This document shows positions 52,592 to 63,121 of a stretch of 64,000 nt of DNA, piece after piece. This DNA is from CAYPLH01 sp964411505. GTDB taxonomy: Bacteria > Bacillota > Clostridia > CAYPLH01 > DUMO01. The notes beneath the pieces were generated by a model. It searched no databases. It was given only the letters and a program-made list of their open reading frames with translations, and was not told where the DNA came from. The DNA is taken from contig CAYPLH010000006.1 of assembly GCA_964411505.1 (NCBI GenBank), positions 1-64,000 on the forward strand. Reading direction: 5' to 3'. The stretch's first letter is position 1. Each line of letters opens with the position of its first letter. A program made the translations under genes and the position numbers.

Positions 52592-55225
52592 TTACTGGTT
52601 CGCATGGGTTTCAAACCAGTTTATATTAACTCCGCTGGCTTTAGGAAATACAAGGTAGAGTGTATGCTTCCCCGTTGCTTTTTCCACCGGAACTCTGGCA
52701 GTAGCATAGCTGGTCCAGCCTCCCGTGCTCAAAACATCATGGGAGCCTATCAAATCTCCTGTCGGGCTGTCCAGACGAAGCTCAATCAAACCGCCGTCAA
52801 AGTTTGCGCAAATTCTGAGATCAACGCAAACAATTTGCTTTTTGCCCTCCTGACCAAAATCAATATCGTTATATGCCGCCCAGTGTCCATTGATGCATCC
52901 GTTGATTTTCATACCGCTGTCGCCGTCGGTTGTTGCAACCACTCCTATTTTTTCATGTGTATTAAAGCTTTCCGCCTCAACATGTGCCACTAACTCTGTC
53001 GCGCCATCATACCCTCCTTGAAAAGCCGGTAATTCCGGAGCAACCTCTGCGCCAAAAATTTCAAACCAGTTTACATTAAGGTCGTTTTCGGGGAATACAA
53101 GGTAGAGTGTATGCTTCCCTGTTGTTCTTTCTATGGGAACTCTCGCTGTAATAAACTCTTCCCATCCGCCTGTATACGCCACATCAAGTGATCCGATCAG
53201 AGGACCTGTATTGCTGTCCAGGCGCAGCTCTATTTTGCCATCATCCTTATTTGTTGAAATCCTGAAATCAACATATACAGCTTGTTGTCCCCCTTCTTGC
53301 CCGAAATCCACATCATTATACGCTGCCCAGCGCCCACCATAGCATATATTCAACTTCAGTCCGCTGTCCCCGTCGTTTGTTTTTGCGGCACTGGTTTTAT
53401 AGTTTGCATCATGATCTTCCGCCTCAATATGACTCATCAATTCAGTCGAACCTTCATACAATTCCGGACCTACAGGCTGTGCAGCGGGATCCGGTGTGGG
53501 TGTAGGAGTCGGTGTCGGGGTCGGCGTCGGAGCCACATAAGGCTGTGACATTCCTTTTGGTCCCGCACTTGCCCATCCCTCTACTTCATCGGGCGACAGG
53601 ACAATCTCAACCATATGGAAGTACAAATCTATTCCGGTTGTATTTTCAATCTCTATATGTCCGCCCGCGGAATTCTGTGCGAAATCTGCCACCGGGATGG
53701 TCCATGTAGCTTCTTCCCAAATTGTTGTATTGGTTATCTTCGTTGTTTGTTTCTGTCCGCCGAAGCTTGTATTAAATGCTCCTTCCCCGGAGTTGTAGTA
53801 TATTACCTTAACTCCCGCAGGTTCTCCTTTCAGGCTTTTCACAAAATCAGCGTTTAACTGAATATTCATTTTTTGACCGGCAGGAAGCCTTGCCGCCCAT
53901 GCTCCGTATCTTTGGGTATCAGGTCCTACGAGCTTGACATTTTCCTGAACAATACTTTCGGGAAGCCTTTCCGCAAGGAAATTATAGTCTCCTGTTAATG
54001 TTTTTATGCGGTAACCATTATAATCATTATAATCGGAATATCTAAAGGCTACCCATGCCCCGGGAGATTTCTCCGGAAGCGCATGATATCCTAAGTATCT
54101 GTTGGTCCATTCATAGGTCTCAATATACTCGGCCTGATGCTCAGGATGTAATTCACCATATGCAACCCTCATATCTTCGCCATATAAGGCAATCATGCTG
54201 ATTCCCATATGCATATCCTGTAAAACTCTCCAGTAAGCTCTCTGCGGGAAGCTTAGCCATCTGTCTCCCTTTATTGATTCGCTGAATGGCTCATAATATC
54301 CAACCGTCTTTCCCGTTCTGCACCATTTTGCAAAAACCTCATATTCAGATTCCCTTGCAGCCGAAAGTGGCTGCTCAGAGCTTGATGTTGCTTCAAATCC
54401 TATTATTCCGTTTTCAAAATAATCCTGGTACTCAATTAGTAATTCATCATCAAGGTTTACTCTGCATAGCAATTTAAAATCCTTTCCAAAAGTATTGATA
54501 TATGCATCAAGTATTGAGCGTTGATATCCCATCCTTGCTTCAGTTGAAAACTCAACTCCCTGGCTGACTCCTTCAGGAACAATATTCCATTGGCTTAAAT
54601 CCCTTCTGTTGAGAGGCACTTCAAAAATTTCCGTCCCCAATGGATTCCAATTTATACGTATAGCAATAACAGCATCCTTATACGGAGATGCCATTAAATA
54701 CTCGTATGCTTCCACAATATACCGGACATGAGCATCCACATAATTCTCATGCCAATACATCAGACTTGTAGCTTCTTCATCCTTTATCTGAACAGTTAGC
54801 ACTTCAGGATGCTGAGGCACTGTCTCATACAGATAGTGAGGCTTTTCAGCGCCGTTAAGTTGAAAGGTAACTCTTTTTCCTGCTTTATAATATTTCTCCA
54901 AATTTGTGTCGATATTCGTCCATTCATATTGATCCTTTTCAATTTCCACCCTTCCCCAATAGGCAAAAATTTGTCCACCGGATATAAATGGCTGATCCAG
55001 AAGGTAATCCCTTCCACCGTACCATATGCCGTAAAGCCCACTATCAGGATATCTCCCACCGCTTTTAACAAAGGTATTCTGCTCAGAATCTGTTTGACTT
55101 GACTCGGCACCCTGTGACGGCACAGTGCTTTGTAATGTTTCTTCTATGTTTCCACAGCCTCCAAGTATACCAATGATTAACATAACAACCAACAATATTG
55201 ATGACACCTTCAAAACCCTCTTCAT
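52592..55225 (-). CDS. Surface lipoprotein: putative glycoside hydrolase with two CBM6-like domains
   Basis: The 877-residue protein starts with a lipoprotein signal (lipobox LGGC, C24). Residues about 60-430 form a barrel-like domain with YGIWYGG, INWNPLGTE (E199) and GYYEPFSES (E312), candidates for the catalytic pair. A beta region (about 440-560) is followed by a Pro-Thr linker (566-582) and two carbohydrate-binding modules of CBM6 type (about 596-725 and 745-875, each with GDSG, W-x-AYNDxDFG and LYLVFP). It follows a closely related paralog by 26 bases. I cannot assign the barrel to a named GH family; GH42-like is possible. It probably binds and cuts the polymer at the cell surface. Confidence 0.75.
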   Translation of the reverse strand: MKRVLKVSSILLVVMLIIGILGGCGNIEETLQSTVPSQGAESSQTDSEQNTFVKSGGRYPDSGLYGIWYGGRDYLLDQPFISGGQIFAYWGRVEIEKDQYEWTNIDTNLEKYYKAGKRVTFQLNGAEKPHYLYETVPQHPEVLTVQIKDEEATSLMYWHENYVDAHVRYIVEAYEYLMASPYKDAVIAIRINWNPLGTEIFEVPLNRRDLSQWNIVPEGVSQGVEFSTEARMGYQRSILDAYINTFGKDFKLLCRVNLDDELLIEYQDYFENGIIGFEATSSSEQPLSAARESEYEVFAKWCRTGKTVGYYEPFSESIKGDRWLSFPQRAYWRVLQDMHMGISMIALYGEDMRVAYGELHPEHQAEYIETYEWTNRYLGYHALPEKSPGAWVAFRYSDYNDYNGYRIKTLTGDYNFLAERLPESIVQENVKLVGPDTQRYGAWAARLPAGQKMNIQLNADFVKSLKGEPAGVKVIYYNSGEGAFNTSFGGQKQTTKITNTTIWEEATWTIPVADFAQNSAGGHIEIENTTGIDLYFHMVEIVLSPDEVEGWASAGPKGMSQPYVAPTPTPTPTPTPTPDPAAQPVGPELYEGSTELMSHIEAEDHDANYKTSAAKTNDGDSGLKLNICYGGRWAAYNDVDFGQEGGQQAVYVDFRISTNKDDGKIELRLDSNTGPLIGSLDVAYTGGWEEFITARVPIERTTGKHTLYLVFPENDLNVNWFEIFGAEVAPELPAFQGGYDGATELVAHVEAESFNTHEKIGVVATTDGDSGMKINGCINGHWAAYNDIDFGQEGKKQIVCVDLRICANFDGGLIELRLDSPTGDLIGSHDVLSTGGWTSYATARVPVEKATGKHTLYLVFPKASGVNINWFETHANQ

Positions 55226-55251
55226 GATTCATCTTATCTCCTTCCATTTGT

Positions 55252-57531
55252 CTATTTAGTTTCAGCCGCATAGGTTTCAAACCAGTTTATATTAACTCCA
55301 TCGGTATTAGGAAATACAAAGTAGAGGGTATGCTTCCCTGTTGCTTTTTCTACCGGAACTCTAACCGTAGCATAGCTGTTCCATCCTCCTGTGCTTTTAA
55401 CATCATGGGATCCTATCAAATCTCCTTCTGCGCTGTCTAGGCGAAGCTCAATTAAACCACCGTCAAAGTTTGCGCAAATTCTAATGTCAATATATACAAC
55501 CTGCTTTCCGCCCTCCTGACCGAAATCGATATCGTTATATGCAACCCAGTGTCCTTTGATGCATCCATTGATTTTCATTCCGCTGTCTCCGTCGGTTGTT
55601 GCAACCACTCCTATTTTTTCATGTGTATTAAAGCTTTCAGCCTCAACATGTGCCACTAACTCTGTCGCGCCATCGTACCCTCCTTGAGAAGCAGTTGGTT
55701 CCGGTTCTTCAGGCTGCGTGGCGGGATCGGGTGTGGGTGTAGGGGTAGGTAACGGCATAGGCGTCGGGGTAGGCGTCGGCGTCGGAGCCACATAAGGCTG
55801 TGACGTTCCTTTTGGTCCAGCACTTGCCCATCCCTCTACTTCATCAGGCGACCGGACAATCTCAACCATGTGAAAGTATAAGTCCATTCCGCTTGTGTTT
55901 TCAATCTCTATATGTCCCCCCTCAGAATTCTGAACAAAATCTGCTGACGGGATGCTCCATGTAGCCTCTTCCCAAATTGTTGTATTGGTTATCTTTGTTG
56001 TTTGTTTCTGTCCGCCAAAGCTTGTATTAAATGCTCCTTCTCCGGCGTTGTAGTATATTACCTTGACTCCCGCTGCTTTTCCTTTCAGGCTTTTCACAAA
56101 ATCAGCGTTTAACTGAATATTCATTTTTTGACCGACCGGAAGCCTTGCCGCCCATGCTCCGTATCTTTGGGTATCAGGTCCTACAAGCTTGACATTTTCC
56201 TGAGTAATACTTTCAGGAAGTCTTTCTGCAAGGAAATTATAGTCTCCGGTTAATTTTTTTATGCGATAGTCATTGTAATCATTATAATCAGAATATCTAA
56301 AGGCTACCCATGCTCCGGGAGATTGCCCGGGAAGCGCATGATACCCTAAGTATCTGTCCGCGAATTCATAGGTCTTAATATACTCAACCTGATGCTCGGG
56401 ATATAATTCCCCATAGGATACCTTCAGGTCTTCGCCGTATAAGGCAATCATGCTGATTCCCATATGCATATCCTGCAAAACTCTCCAGTAAGCCCTCTGC
56501 GGAAAGCTTATCCATCTTTCTCCCTTTATTGATTCGCTGAATGGCTCATAATATCCAACCGTCTTTCCTGTTCTGCACCATTTTTCAAAAACCTCATATT
56601 CAGATTCCCTTGCAGCCGAAAGTGGCTGTTCCTGACTGGAGGTAGCAAAAAAACCAATTTCACCGCTTTCAAAATAGCTGTTATACTCTGTCATAAGCTC
56701 ATCTTCAAGGTTAGCTCTGCAAAATATTTTGAAATTATCCCCGAATGTATTGATGTATGCTTTAAGAATTGTACGTTGATATTCAAGCTTTACATCAGAT
56801 GTATATTCAACTCCCTGGCTAACACCCTCAGGAAGAATGTTCCATTGGCTTAAATCGGTTCTGTTCAGGGGAATAGGCAAATGCTCAGTTCCCATACCGT
56901 TCCAGTTCAACCGGACACCCACTATAACATCTCTGTATGGAGATTCCTTTAAATGATTATTCAATGCTGTAAGAAAATTTATGTACGCATTTACATGATT
57001 TTCATGCCAGTACATCAAGGTTGTCGCTTGTTCATCCTTTATCTGATTACTTAACACCTCAGGATGCTGAGGTACTTTATTATACAGGTAGTCGGGCTTT
57101 TCATTTCCATTAACCTGAATGGTAGCTTTTATGCCTTCCTCGTGCATAGTTTTCATCTTATTGTTAATAGCGCTCCAATCATATTCACCTTCAGAGGCTT
57201 CAATCCTTCCCCAGTAGAAAAACAGTTGTCCTCCTTCAATAAATGACTGGTTCAAAAGATGATCAGCATACCACACTCCATAAATTCCGCTGCCCGCGAA
57301 TGGCTCAAGACTCCCAGCAGAATTATCCTGCTCAGTATCCGGTTGACCTTGTTGGCTTGATTCGGCCCCCTGCATCGGCTTTGTGCTTTGTACAGGCTCT
57401 GTTCCTTGCGACGGTTCGGTTCTTTGCAGTGTTTCTTCACTGCTGCCACAACCAGTAAGCATGCCTATGGCTAAAAATACCATCAAAAATATCAAAATAA
57501 TACTTATTAACGATTTCATAATTTGCTTCAT
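55252..57531 (-). CDS. Surface lipoprotein: paralogous putative glycoside hydrolase with one CBM6-like domain
   Basis: This 759-residue protein is a tandem copy of the next downstream gene. It has a lipobox (MLTGC), the same barrel blocks (YGVWYADHLLNQSFI, LNWNGMGTE, GYYEPFSESIKGERW), the same beta region, and a longer Pro-Thr linker, but only one CBM6-like module at the end. The central part is nearly identical to its neighbour over long runs, while the N-terminal barrel has diverged. The start may be four codons later (MKSLISI), where ribosome binding site spacing is better. Either copy could be the enzyme and the other a binder. Confidence 0.75.
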   Translation of the reverse strand: MKQIMKSLISIILIFLMVFLAIGMLTGCGSSEETLQRTEPSQGTEPVQSTKPMQGAESSQQGQPDTEQDNSAGSLEPFAGSGIYGVWYADHLLNQSFIEGGQLFFYWGRIEASEGEYDWSAINNKMKTMHEEGIKATIQVNGNEKPDYLYNKVPQHPEVLSNQIKDEQATTLMYWHENHVNAYINFLTALNNHLKESPYRDVIVGVRLNWNGMGTEHLPIPLNRTDLSQWNILPEGVSQGVEYTSDVKLEYQRTILKAYINTFGDNFKIFCRANLEDELMTEYNSYFESGEIGFFATSSQEQPLSAARESEYEVFEKWCRTGKTVGYYEPFSESIKGERWISFPQRAYWRVLQDMHMGISMIALYGEDLKVSYGELYPEHQVEYIKTYEFADRYLGYHALPGQSPGAWVAFRYSDYNDYNDYRIKKLTGDYNFLAERLPESITQENVKLVGPDTQRYGAWAARLPVGQKMNIQLNADFVKSLKGKAAGVKVIYYNAGEGAFNTSFGGQKQTTKITNTTIWEEATWSIPSADFVQNSEGGHIEIENTSGMDLYFHMVEIVRSPDEVEGWASAGPKGTSQPYVAPTPTPTPTPMPLPTPTPTPDPATQPEEPEPTASQGGYDGATELVAHVEAESFNTHEKIGVVATTDGDSGMKINGCIKGHWVAYNDIDFGQEGGKQVVYIDIRICANFDGGLIELRLDSAEGDLIGSHDVKSTGGWNSYATVRVPVEKATGKHTLYFVFPNTDGVNINWFETYAAETK

Positions 57532-57706
57532 TCCCTTCCATTAATATTATGTTCGGATGCCTTTTTGTCAGATAGTTATGGTTTCCTGCAAATTCCTGAA
57601 GATGAGAGTTGAAAACTCGACCAGTTGTTCGGGGTATAATTCTCTATACACTGCCTGCCGGCAGCTCTTTGAAACTACGTATCTCTTTTTTACTGTTCTG
57701 ATTGAA

Positions 57707-57737
57707 ACAAGGGCAAACCTAAAAGGCCTGCCCAATT
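57707..57737 (-). terminator. Terminator between the solute-binding protein and the lipoproteins
   Basis: GGGCAGGCC and GGTTTGCCC pair (two G-T pairs) around a five-base loop and are followed by TTGTTT on the minus strand. It would let the binding protein be made in excess over downstream genes. Confidence 0.6.
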
Positions 57738-57756
57738 GTGTATATAACTTTTAAGC

Positions 57757-59421
57757 TTAGTCCATTGCGGCTAAAGTTCTGTCCAAAATATTCTGATAGA
57801 TCGCTGTAATTTCATCAACGCCTAATTTCTTAATGTGCTCAACGTATTGGTCAAAAGTATCAAGTGATTCCATACCTAGTACGAATTTCAGGAACATGTC
57901 GTCCCTGTATGCATCAATTGCAGGCATTACTTCATTTTTCCTAGCTTCCTCGTCAGGCATCATATTGGTAAATCTGAGAACCTTTGAAGTTCCCGTCTCT
58001 GCCCAGAGATCCTGTACTGCCTGTGTTTCAGGTTTTACAGGTGTAAGATTAATACCCTTGCGTCTGTAAGATGGATTACTATAAAGTGAAAACCTCTGCA
58101 AAATATAAGTTGCATTTACATCAGGATATAGCTTTTTCAGCTCCTCTGTTCTTGGCACAACTTCGCCGTCCACAACGTTATATGTCACACCTTCGCGACC
58201 TACAAGAAGCATTTTCGAAATTTCTTCAGAATAACGATAGTCAAACCATTTTACCGCTTCAATAGGATTTTTACATGCTGTAGTAATATACGCGTTAAAT
58301 CCTCTGTTTCTTGAAGCTTTCTGCCGGATCTCACAAGTATCTCCCTCTTTTAAAATTGGAAACGGAGCACCAACAAGTTTAAATCCAGGGTCATCTTCCA
58401 TTGACTTTAAGTAATTTGTAAACTGTACACCCCTGTTTCCTGTCCATGCGCCGGCTTTTCCGGTCAAGTTCATTGTATCCAGTGTCTTATTGTCAAGTGT
58501 TGCCCAGTCCGGGTGAATGAGTCCTTCATTGTACCATTGGTTCATTTGGGCTAAGAAATCCTTAAAGCCCGGTTGAATAGCACCGTATATAACTTTATCA
58601 TTTCCATCTTCCATATGTGAATAATTTGCTTGGTACGCACCTACAAAGGCCAAGCTGGACTTAAGAACATTGAACCCTTTATAACGGAATGTAAACGGAG
58701 CTTCTGCTCCCTTCTGATCCTTAAATACGCGAAGCATTGCTGTCCACTCATCAATGGTTTCAGGTACTTCTATGCTCAGCTCTTCCAGCCAATCCTGACG
58801 TATAATAAGACCAGCTGCAACATTAGGCTCCTCTTCTGTAATAAAAGGGAATGATGCAATATTTCCGCTTTCACGAATGGTAATCTCTTTAAGCTCTTTA
58901 TCGGTGGCTCTTAGATTTGTAAAATTAGGAGCATATTGTGCAATCAGCTCATTTAACCTAAGAACAACTCCATCCTCAATGGCCTTATCAGGTTCAAAGT
59001 TCATGGCTGATCCACTACCGCTTATTTCAATAATATCCGGTAAATTTTCAGTTGCAAGCATAAGGGTGAATGCTTCCTTTGCTGTGCCCTGCGGCGGGTG
59101 AATATAGTCTATATGGATACCTGTTAATCTTTCGAGCTCCTGAAGGGCTTCAACTTCGTTATAATCACTTATAACAGTAGCTTGATCAGTATTAATTTCA
59201 ACCCAGTAAGTCAATGTTAGAGGCTTGTCTACAATAGGAATAGTTATCGGCTCCGGACCTGTGCTTTCGGGCGTACCTTCGGTAGTACCCTGCGCGGGAT
59301 CTTCATTAGTTGTTCCTGAACTAACGCCCGGAGTATTTTCTTGCACAACACACCCAGCGAACAAACTAACTGTAAGTAAAACAACCAATAATAGTGTTAC
59401 GGTTTTTGTCATAAACTTCAT
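57757..59421 (-). CDS. Extracellular solute-binding lipoprotein of a sugar ABC importer
   Basis: The 554-residue protein has a lipoprotein signal (lipobox FAGC, C24), a Ser/Thr/Pro-rich spacer to about residue 60, and the type-1 extracellular solute-binding fold of the LplA/YtcQ group (LTYWVEINTDQA, MLATENLPDIIEISGSG). Such proteins pair with LplB/YtcP permeases and are usually controlled by AraC/Cache sensors like the one nearby. No permease gene lies in this window, so they may lie beyond its end. GGGAGG precedes the ATG and a promoter is present. Ligand: probably an oligosaccharide released by the CBM6 lipoproteins. Confidence 0.92.
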   Translation of the reverse strand: MKFMTKTVTLLLVVLLTVSLFAGCVVQENTPGVSSGTTNEDPAQGTTEGTPESTGPEPITIPIVDKPLTLTYWVEINTDQATVISDYNEVEALQELERLTGIHIDYIHPPQGTAKEAFTLMLATENLPDIIEISGSGSAMNFEPDKAIEDGVVLRLNELIAQYAPNFTNLRATDKELKEITIRESGNIASFPFITEEEPNVAAGLIIRQDWLEELSIEVPETIDEWTAMLRVFKDQKGAEAPFTFRYKGFNVLKSSLAFVGAYQANYSHMEDGNDKVIYGAIQPGFKDFLAQMNQWYNEGLIHPDWATLDNKTLDTMNLTGKAGAWTGNRGVQFTNYLKSMEDDPGFKLVGAPFPILKEGDTCEIRQKASRNRGFNAYITTACKNPIEAVKWFDYRYSEEISKMLLVGREGVTYNVVDGEVVPRTEELKKLYPDVNATYILQRFSLYSNPSYRRKGINLTPVKPETQAVQDLWAETGTSKVLRFTNMMPDEEARKNEVMPAIDAYRDDMFLKFVLGMESLDTFDQYVEHIKKLGVDEITAIYQNILDRTLAAMD

Positions 59422-59493
59422 TTAGTAATACCTCCCTCTTCTTTTTCAATTATTCAATTTTATGAAAACATTTCAGGTGCACCTTTTAGTAAA

Positions 59494-59523
59494 AGTATAC
59501 AAAAAAAACCGAAGCATAGTAAA
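59494..59523 (-). promoter_or_regulatory. Possible promoter of the solute-binding protein gene
   Basis: TTTACT and TATACT are separated by 18 bases on the minus strand, about 75 bases before the start codon. The 272-base gap holds no gene; it is AT-rich with homopolymer runs that could bind the AraC regulator. Confidence 0.5.
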
Positions 59524-59694
59524 TCTCTTATTTTTTTCTCCATAGCTCGTATTTTTTTTATTTAGCTACGATTGTACCGTCTTGATAAATTAACATAGTT
59601 TATAGCATATTTACAGTATGTTCATCGTTCATATTATTGTTTATCGCTCATTTTTCTTCTTTTCATCCTTTACCTCTTTTTTGATTCCGAGCTA

Positions 59695-60411
59695 TTACTG
59701 TATTAACAACAGAACCCCCATCACACTCATTATAGCGCTAATCGCTATATTCAAAGCTTTTTTTCTGATAGCCTTGAAAATTCTATATCCTGCACAGGTT
59801 CCCAGCAATGCGGCAACTAATGCTGTTCCTGAAAGCTTTAGAACTTCAGTGGTTATATTACCCAATACAATATGTAATCCTATACTGTATGTCATTGTAA
59901 TAATATTCACAGCTTGATTACTCGCCATGTATTCCTCCTTGCTTGTGGTAGCTGAATAAAAATATGCTATCTTCGGAGGACCGGAAATATTAAACATCCC
60001 TCCCAGAACGCTGCTTAACAGACCTATTAATAATCCATTCCCTGACGTTGCCTTTATCTTAATTTTATCTACCGCAAAAGCAAAATACACTGCAAATGCT
60101 ATAAGGCAATATCCTAAAATATATGTTAACAATGCCGCATCAAAAGTCGTCAGGGCATAGATACCAACAGAGCTTCCAATAATGCTGCCAGCTACCACAG
60201 GAAGTATAACTTTTGCTCTGATGTGTTTCCTTACTGGATAAAAAAGCAGTATTACATTCACATAAGCGGTTAAAAGCAAAACTATGGATGCTGTTTTAAC
60301 CGGTAAAATCAGTACCAGAAATGGCGTAGTAACCATAGCCATACCAAAGCCTGTCGCCCCTTGTATCAGCCCGCCTGCAAATAGTATGATCATCAGTGCA
60401 ATTGTTTCCAT
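59695..60411 (-). CDS. TauE/SafE family anion exporter
   Basis: The 238-residue integral membrane protein has about eight hydrophobic segments and the two TauE/SafE repeats, with GATGFGMAMVTTPFL (about 18-32) and GLLSSVLGGMFNISGPPKIAY in the second half. The family exports sulfite, sulfoacetate and related anions. Placed between a regulator gene and three sulfatases, it is a good candidate for removing sulfate or sulfite released inside the cell. GAGG precedes the ATG. Confidence 0.88.
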   Translation of the reverse strand: METIALMIILFAGGLIQGATGFGMAMVTTPFLVLILPVKTASIVLLLTAYVNVILLFYPVRKHIRAKVILPVVAGSIIGSSVGIYALTTFDAALLTYILGYCLIAFAVYFAFAVDKIKIKATSGNGLLIGLLSSVLGGMFNISGPPKIAYFYSATTSKEEYMASNQAVNIITMTYSIGLHIVLGNITTEVLKLSGTALVAALLGTCAGYRIFKAIRKKALNIAISAIMSVMGVLLLIQ

Positions 60412-60563
60412 ATGTTTATCCTCAATTCTTTCTGTTCTACTTGAGTTTGTTTAACACCCATAATTCAAGGGCTCCTAGCTTAAGGTTATGTCTTGATGCT
60501 TTTGTGCCCTGTTATGCAAGCTTTTTGTGCAGACGCCCATTGAATGTCCGCTGTTCATCTGTT

Positions 60564-62897
60564 TCACTGCTCCTTTTTCATCTGCTGAAACCTTCCAGGT
60601 GTAATTCCCTGATATTTTTTAAAAATTTTAATAAATGTATTACTGTTACTGTAACCAAGCTGAATGGCAATATCCTTAATGGTTATATTACTCTCAGTCA
60701 AAAGCTGTTTGCCTTTTTCTATACGTGTCATATGAATATAATCTAAAGCCCCTTCGCCGGTTTGCTCTTTGAAAACATTTGACAGGTAGGATATACTGAT
60801 TCCAAACTCATCAGCAATCAAGGAAACACTGAGGTCCATATCACTATAGTTATTCCTGATAAATTCTATAATATCATCTTTGATTGTTTCTCTTCGCGAT
60901 TTCTTTCTGTCTCCTACATATTTGTTGGTTTGCTCCAATATATCAGTCACCTGCTGGTGAAGCTGTATCACCGACTCACATTTAAGCAGGCGGTCAACTG
61001 GATTCAACTGTGTGATGAAGGCTTCATCACAAGTAATACTGATCTCATTTACTGCATTCAGCATGGTATTTACCAACCCAAACATGCGACATTTAGCCAA
61101 TTGAACCGACATACCGTTTGCGGTAAAATCACTTTTGAAAATTTCATTGACAATTGTTTTTGCGTTAGTATAGTCACCTGCTTTAATACAATTCATAAAC
61201 TGGTGCTCCTTTGAAGCAGAAAATGCATACTCGTTCTTATAATTTTCTGCAGGTTTTATATCGTCATAATGAATAATGCAAGATTTTCCGATTAGCAGTC
61301 TGTACTCAATCGCTTCTATCGCTTCTTGGTACGCTCTGTGGATTTCACCTGCTCCATGATGTATATTACTTATACCAATGGAAAAATAAATACCCACTTG
61401 GTTTTCTATAAAGCTCTTTGCTTTTTCGGAAATACCAAGAATATTCGTCTTTATTTCAGCATGATTGTTGTTTTTTACATTAACAATACAAAAAAGCATT
61501 TCATCCGCTTCCAGCATATATCCAATATGTTGTTGCCCCACCAATTCTTCAACAACATTTTTAATGGTAAAATTCATCAGACTTATAGATTTTTTGGACA
61601 ACTCCACATTCTTTTCATGAAACAGATTACTGTAATCATCTACATAAAACCCAATTATCAAAAAATCTTCGGATGCAAAATGCAGATTATAGTACTTACA
61701 TGCTTCATCAAAATTGACTTCTTCAGCAAGCTTTCCTTTAACCATCCTTGTGAGAAAATTATTTCTGACTACTTCCATCTGCTGACCAAGCCGAATATTC
61801 AACTGTTCTTGCTCATCAATAAATTTAGTAATTCTCTCATGAATATACTGATACTCATTATGTCCCTTCTTAAGACCGGTACTGCCTTTACCAGTAAGCA
61901 GCTGTGTTAATTGCCCGATTGGGTTGTAGTTCTTTCTTGAAAATAAGTTAATCATCACCAGACTGAAAAGAATACACAGAGCAAAGCTGATAAAGGATAA
62001 AAGCCTTATTGCATTGGCTTTTTCCATAAAAACTTTCTCAGGCAATATATAGACATATTTCCAGTCGGCTACTTCTGATTGAAGGAAGGAAACAGCTACT
62101 CTCTCTCTATTTATTGTCTCATAGAAAAGACCATCAGGCTGCACAAGCTCATTGTAGTGAAATGATTCCGGCAGTACAAAATCCTGCGTAGAAAATAGGA
62201 TATTATTGTTTTTATCAATAATATATACGATACCGTTGTTGACCCATCTTAAGTTGTTTATTGCGTTTATAAGACTGGTTCTTTTTAGCGTACACACAAA
62301 TACTGCGGTAGGCTTCTCTGGCGAGCTAATCATAAATGACTGTACATATACAACATCATTTTTACTGTTGGATAAAGGTAAATACTCTCTGCTATGGTTA
62401 GCTCCCAAAAAGGCAAACCACTGTTCATGTGTCATTCCCACCTCCCTGCCATATACTTCATAATACAAATTTGCATCGCAGGAAACTGACGCTTTTATTA
62501 TCATATTGCTATTATTCAAATAGACATAAAAATCATTGATAAAATCATTAGAGGTTAAATATGCAGAAAAATCCTTTGTAATTTCATATGTCGCATAACG
62601 TTCTTCTGCCTGAAACTGACTCCTTGAAAAAAACAATGGCATCAAATCCTGATGCTGCCCTATCTGAACGCTTAACCGTTCAACATTTGACAACTGAGCA
62701 TCAGTCATTTGCTGAACCTGCTTTAACATTGCGGCATTAGCTTTGTTGATTTCACCCTCAATCACATTTATAGAGCAGGCATAAATAAGTCCTGCAACCA
62801 ATATGGGTATAATCAAAATGCATATATACGAAAACATAAAGTAATATAAAGCACTTCGGTTTCTTATAAATACCTTTTTAAATATCAATGCCTTCAC
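60564..62897 (-). CDS. Membrane-bound AraC family one-component regulator with extracellular Cache domain
   Basis: The 777-residue protein senses outside and binds DNA inside. Membrane helix 1 is at about 17-42, an extracellular double-Cache-like region spans 45-295, and helix 2 lies at 297-319. A cytoplasmic linker with coiled-coil and GGDEF-like sequence follows, and the C-terminal two-helix-turn-helix AraC domain (about 670-777) has SLIADEFGISISYLSNVFK and IQLGYSNSNTFIKIFKKYQG. GTG is the start. It lies directly upstream of the exporter and binding-protein genes and is the likely activator of the locus. Such regulators are common beside LplA-type importers in Firmicutes. Confidence 0.93.
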   Translation of the reverse strand: MKALIFKKVFIRNRSALYYFMFSYICILIIPILVAGLIYACSINVIEGEINKANAAMLKQVQQMTDAQLSNVERLSVQIGQHQDLMPLFFSRSQFQAEERYATYEITKDFSAYLTSNDFINDFYVYLNNSNMIIKASVSCDANLYYEVYGREVGMTHEQWFAFLGANHSREYLPLSNSKNDVVYVQSFMISSPEKPTAVFVCTLKRTSLINAINNLRWVNNGIVYIIDKNNNILFSTQDFVLPESFHYNELVQPDGLFYETINRERVAVSFLQSEVADWKYVYILPEKVFMEKANAIRLLSFISFALCILFSLVMINLFSRKNYNPIGQLTQLLTGKGSTGLKKGHNEYQYIHERITKFIDEQEQLNIRLGQQMEVVRNNFLTRMVKGKLAEEVNFDEACKYYNLHFASEDFLIIGFYVDDYSNLFHEKNVELSKKSISLMNFTIKNVVEELVGQQHIGYMLEADEMLFCIVNVKNNNHAEIKTNILGISEKAKSFIENQVGIYFSIGISNIHHGAGEIHRAYQEAIEAIEYRLLIGKSCIIHYDDIKPAENYKNEYAFSASKEHQFMNCIKAGDYTNAKTIVNEIFKSDFTANGMSVQLAKCRMFGLVNTMLNAVNEISITCDEAFITQLNPVDRLLKCESVIQLHQQVTDILEQTNKYVGDRKKSRRETIKDDIIEFIRNNYSDMDLSVSLIADEFGISISYLSNVFKEQTGEGALDYIHMTRIEKGKQLLTESNITIKDIAIQLGYSNSNTFIKIFKKYQGITPGRFQQMKKEQ

Positions 62898-63121
62898 ACA
62901 CCCCTAAATCCAAATATAAAATCAGTCAACACCACACTACGATCAATTTTTCACATGTCAATTCTATCATTTTTTCAAACACCGCCTAAGATACATGCCT
63001 CTATTGCGTGCATAACATTAAGTCTGCGATGGTGGGGGCAACCAATGCTTTAAGGCCTTGATAAAACGCGTCTTCTCAAATTTTATGCTAAAGTACCATG
63101 CTTACACGTTTTTTAAAACTG

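Noticed and set aside
61326..61910. 194-codon plus-strand open frame
   Set aside because: It lies antisense inside the AraC-family regulator gene, is rich in Phe/Ile/His shadow codons and lacks a start signal.
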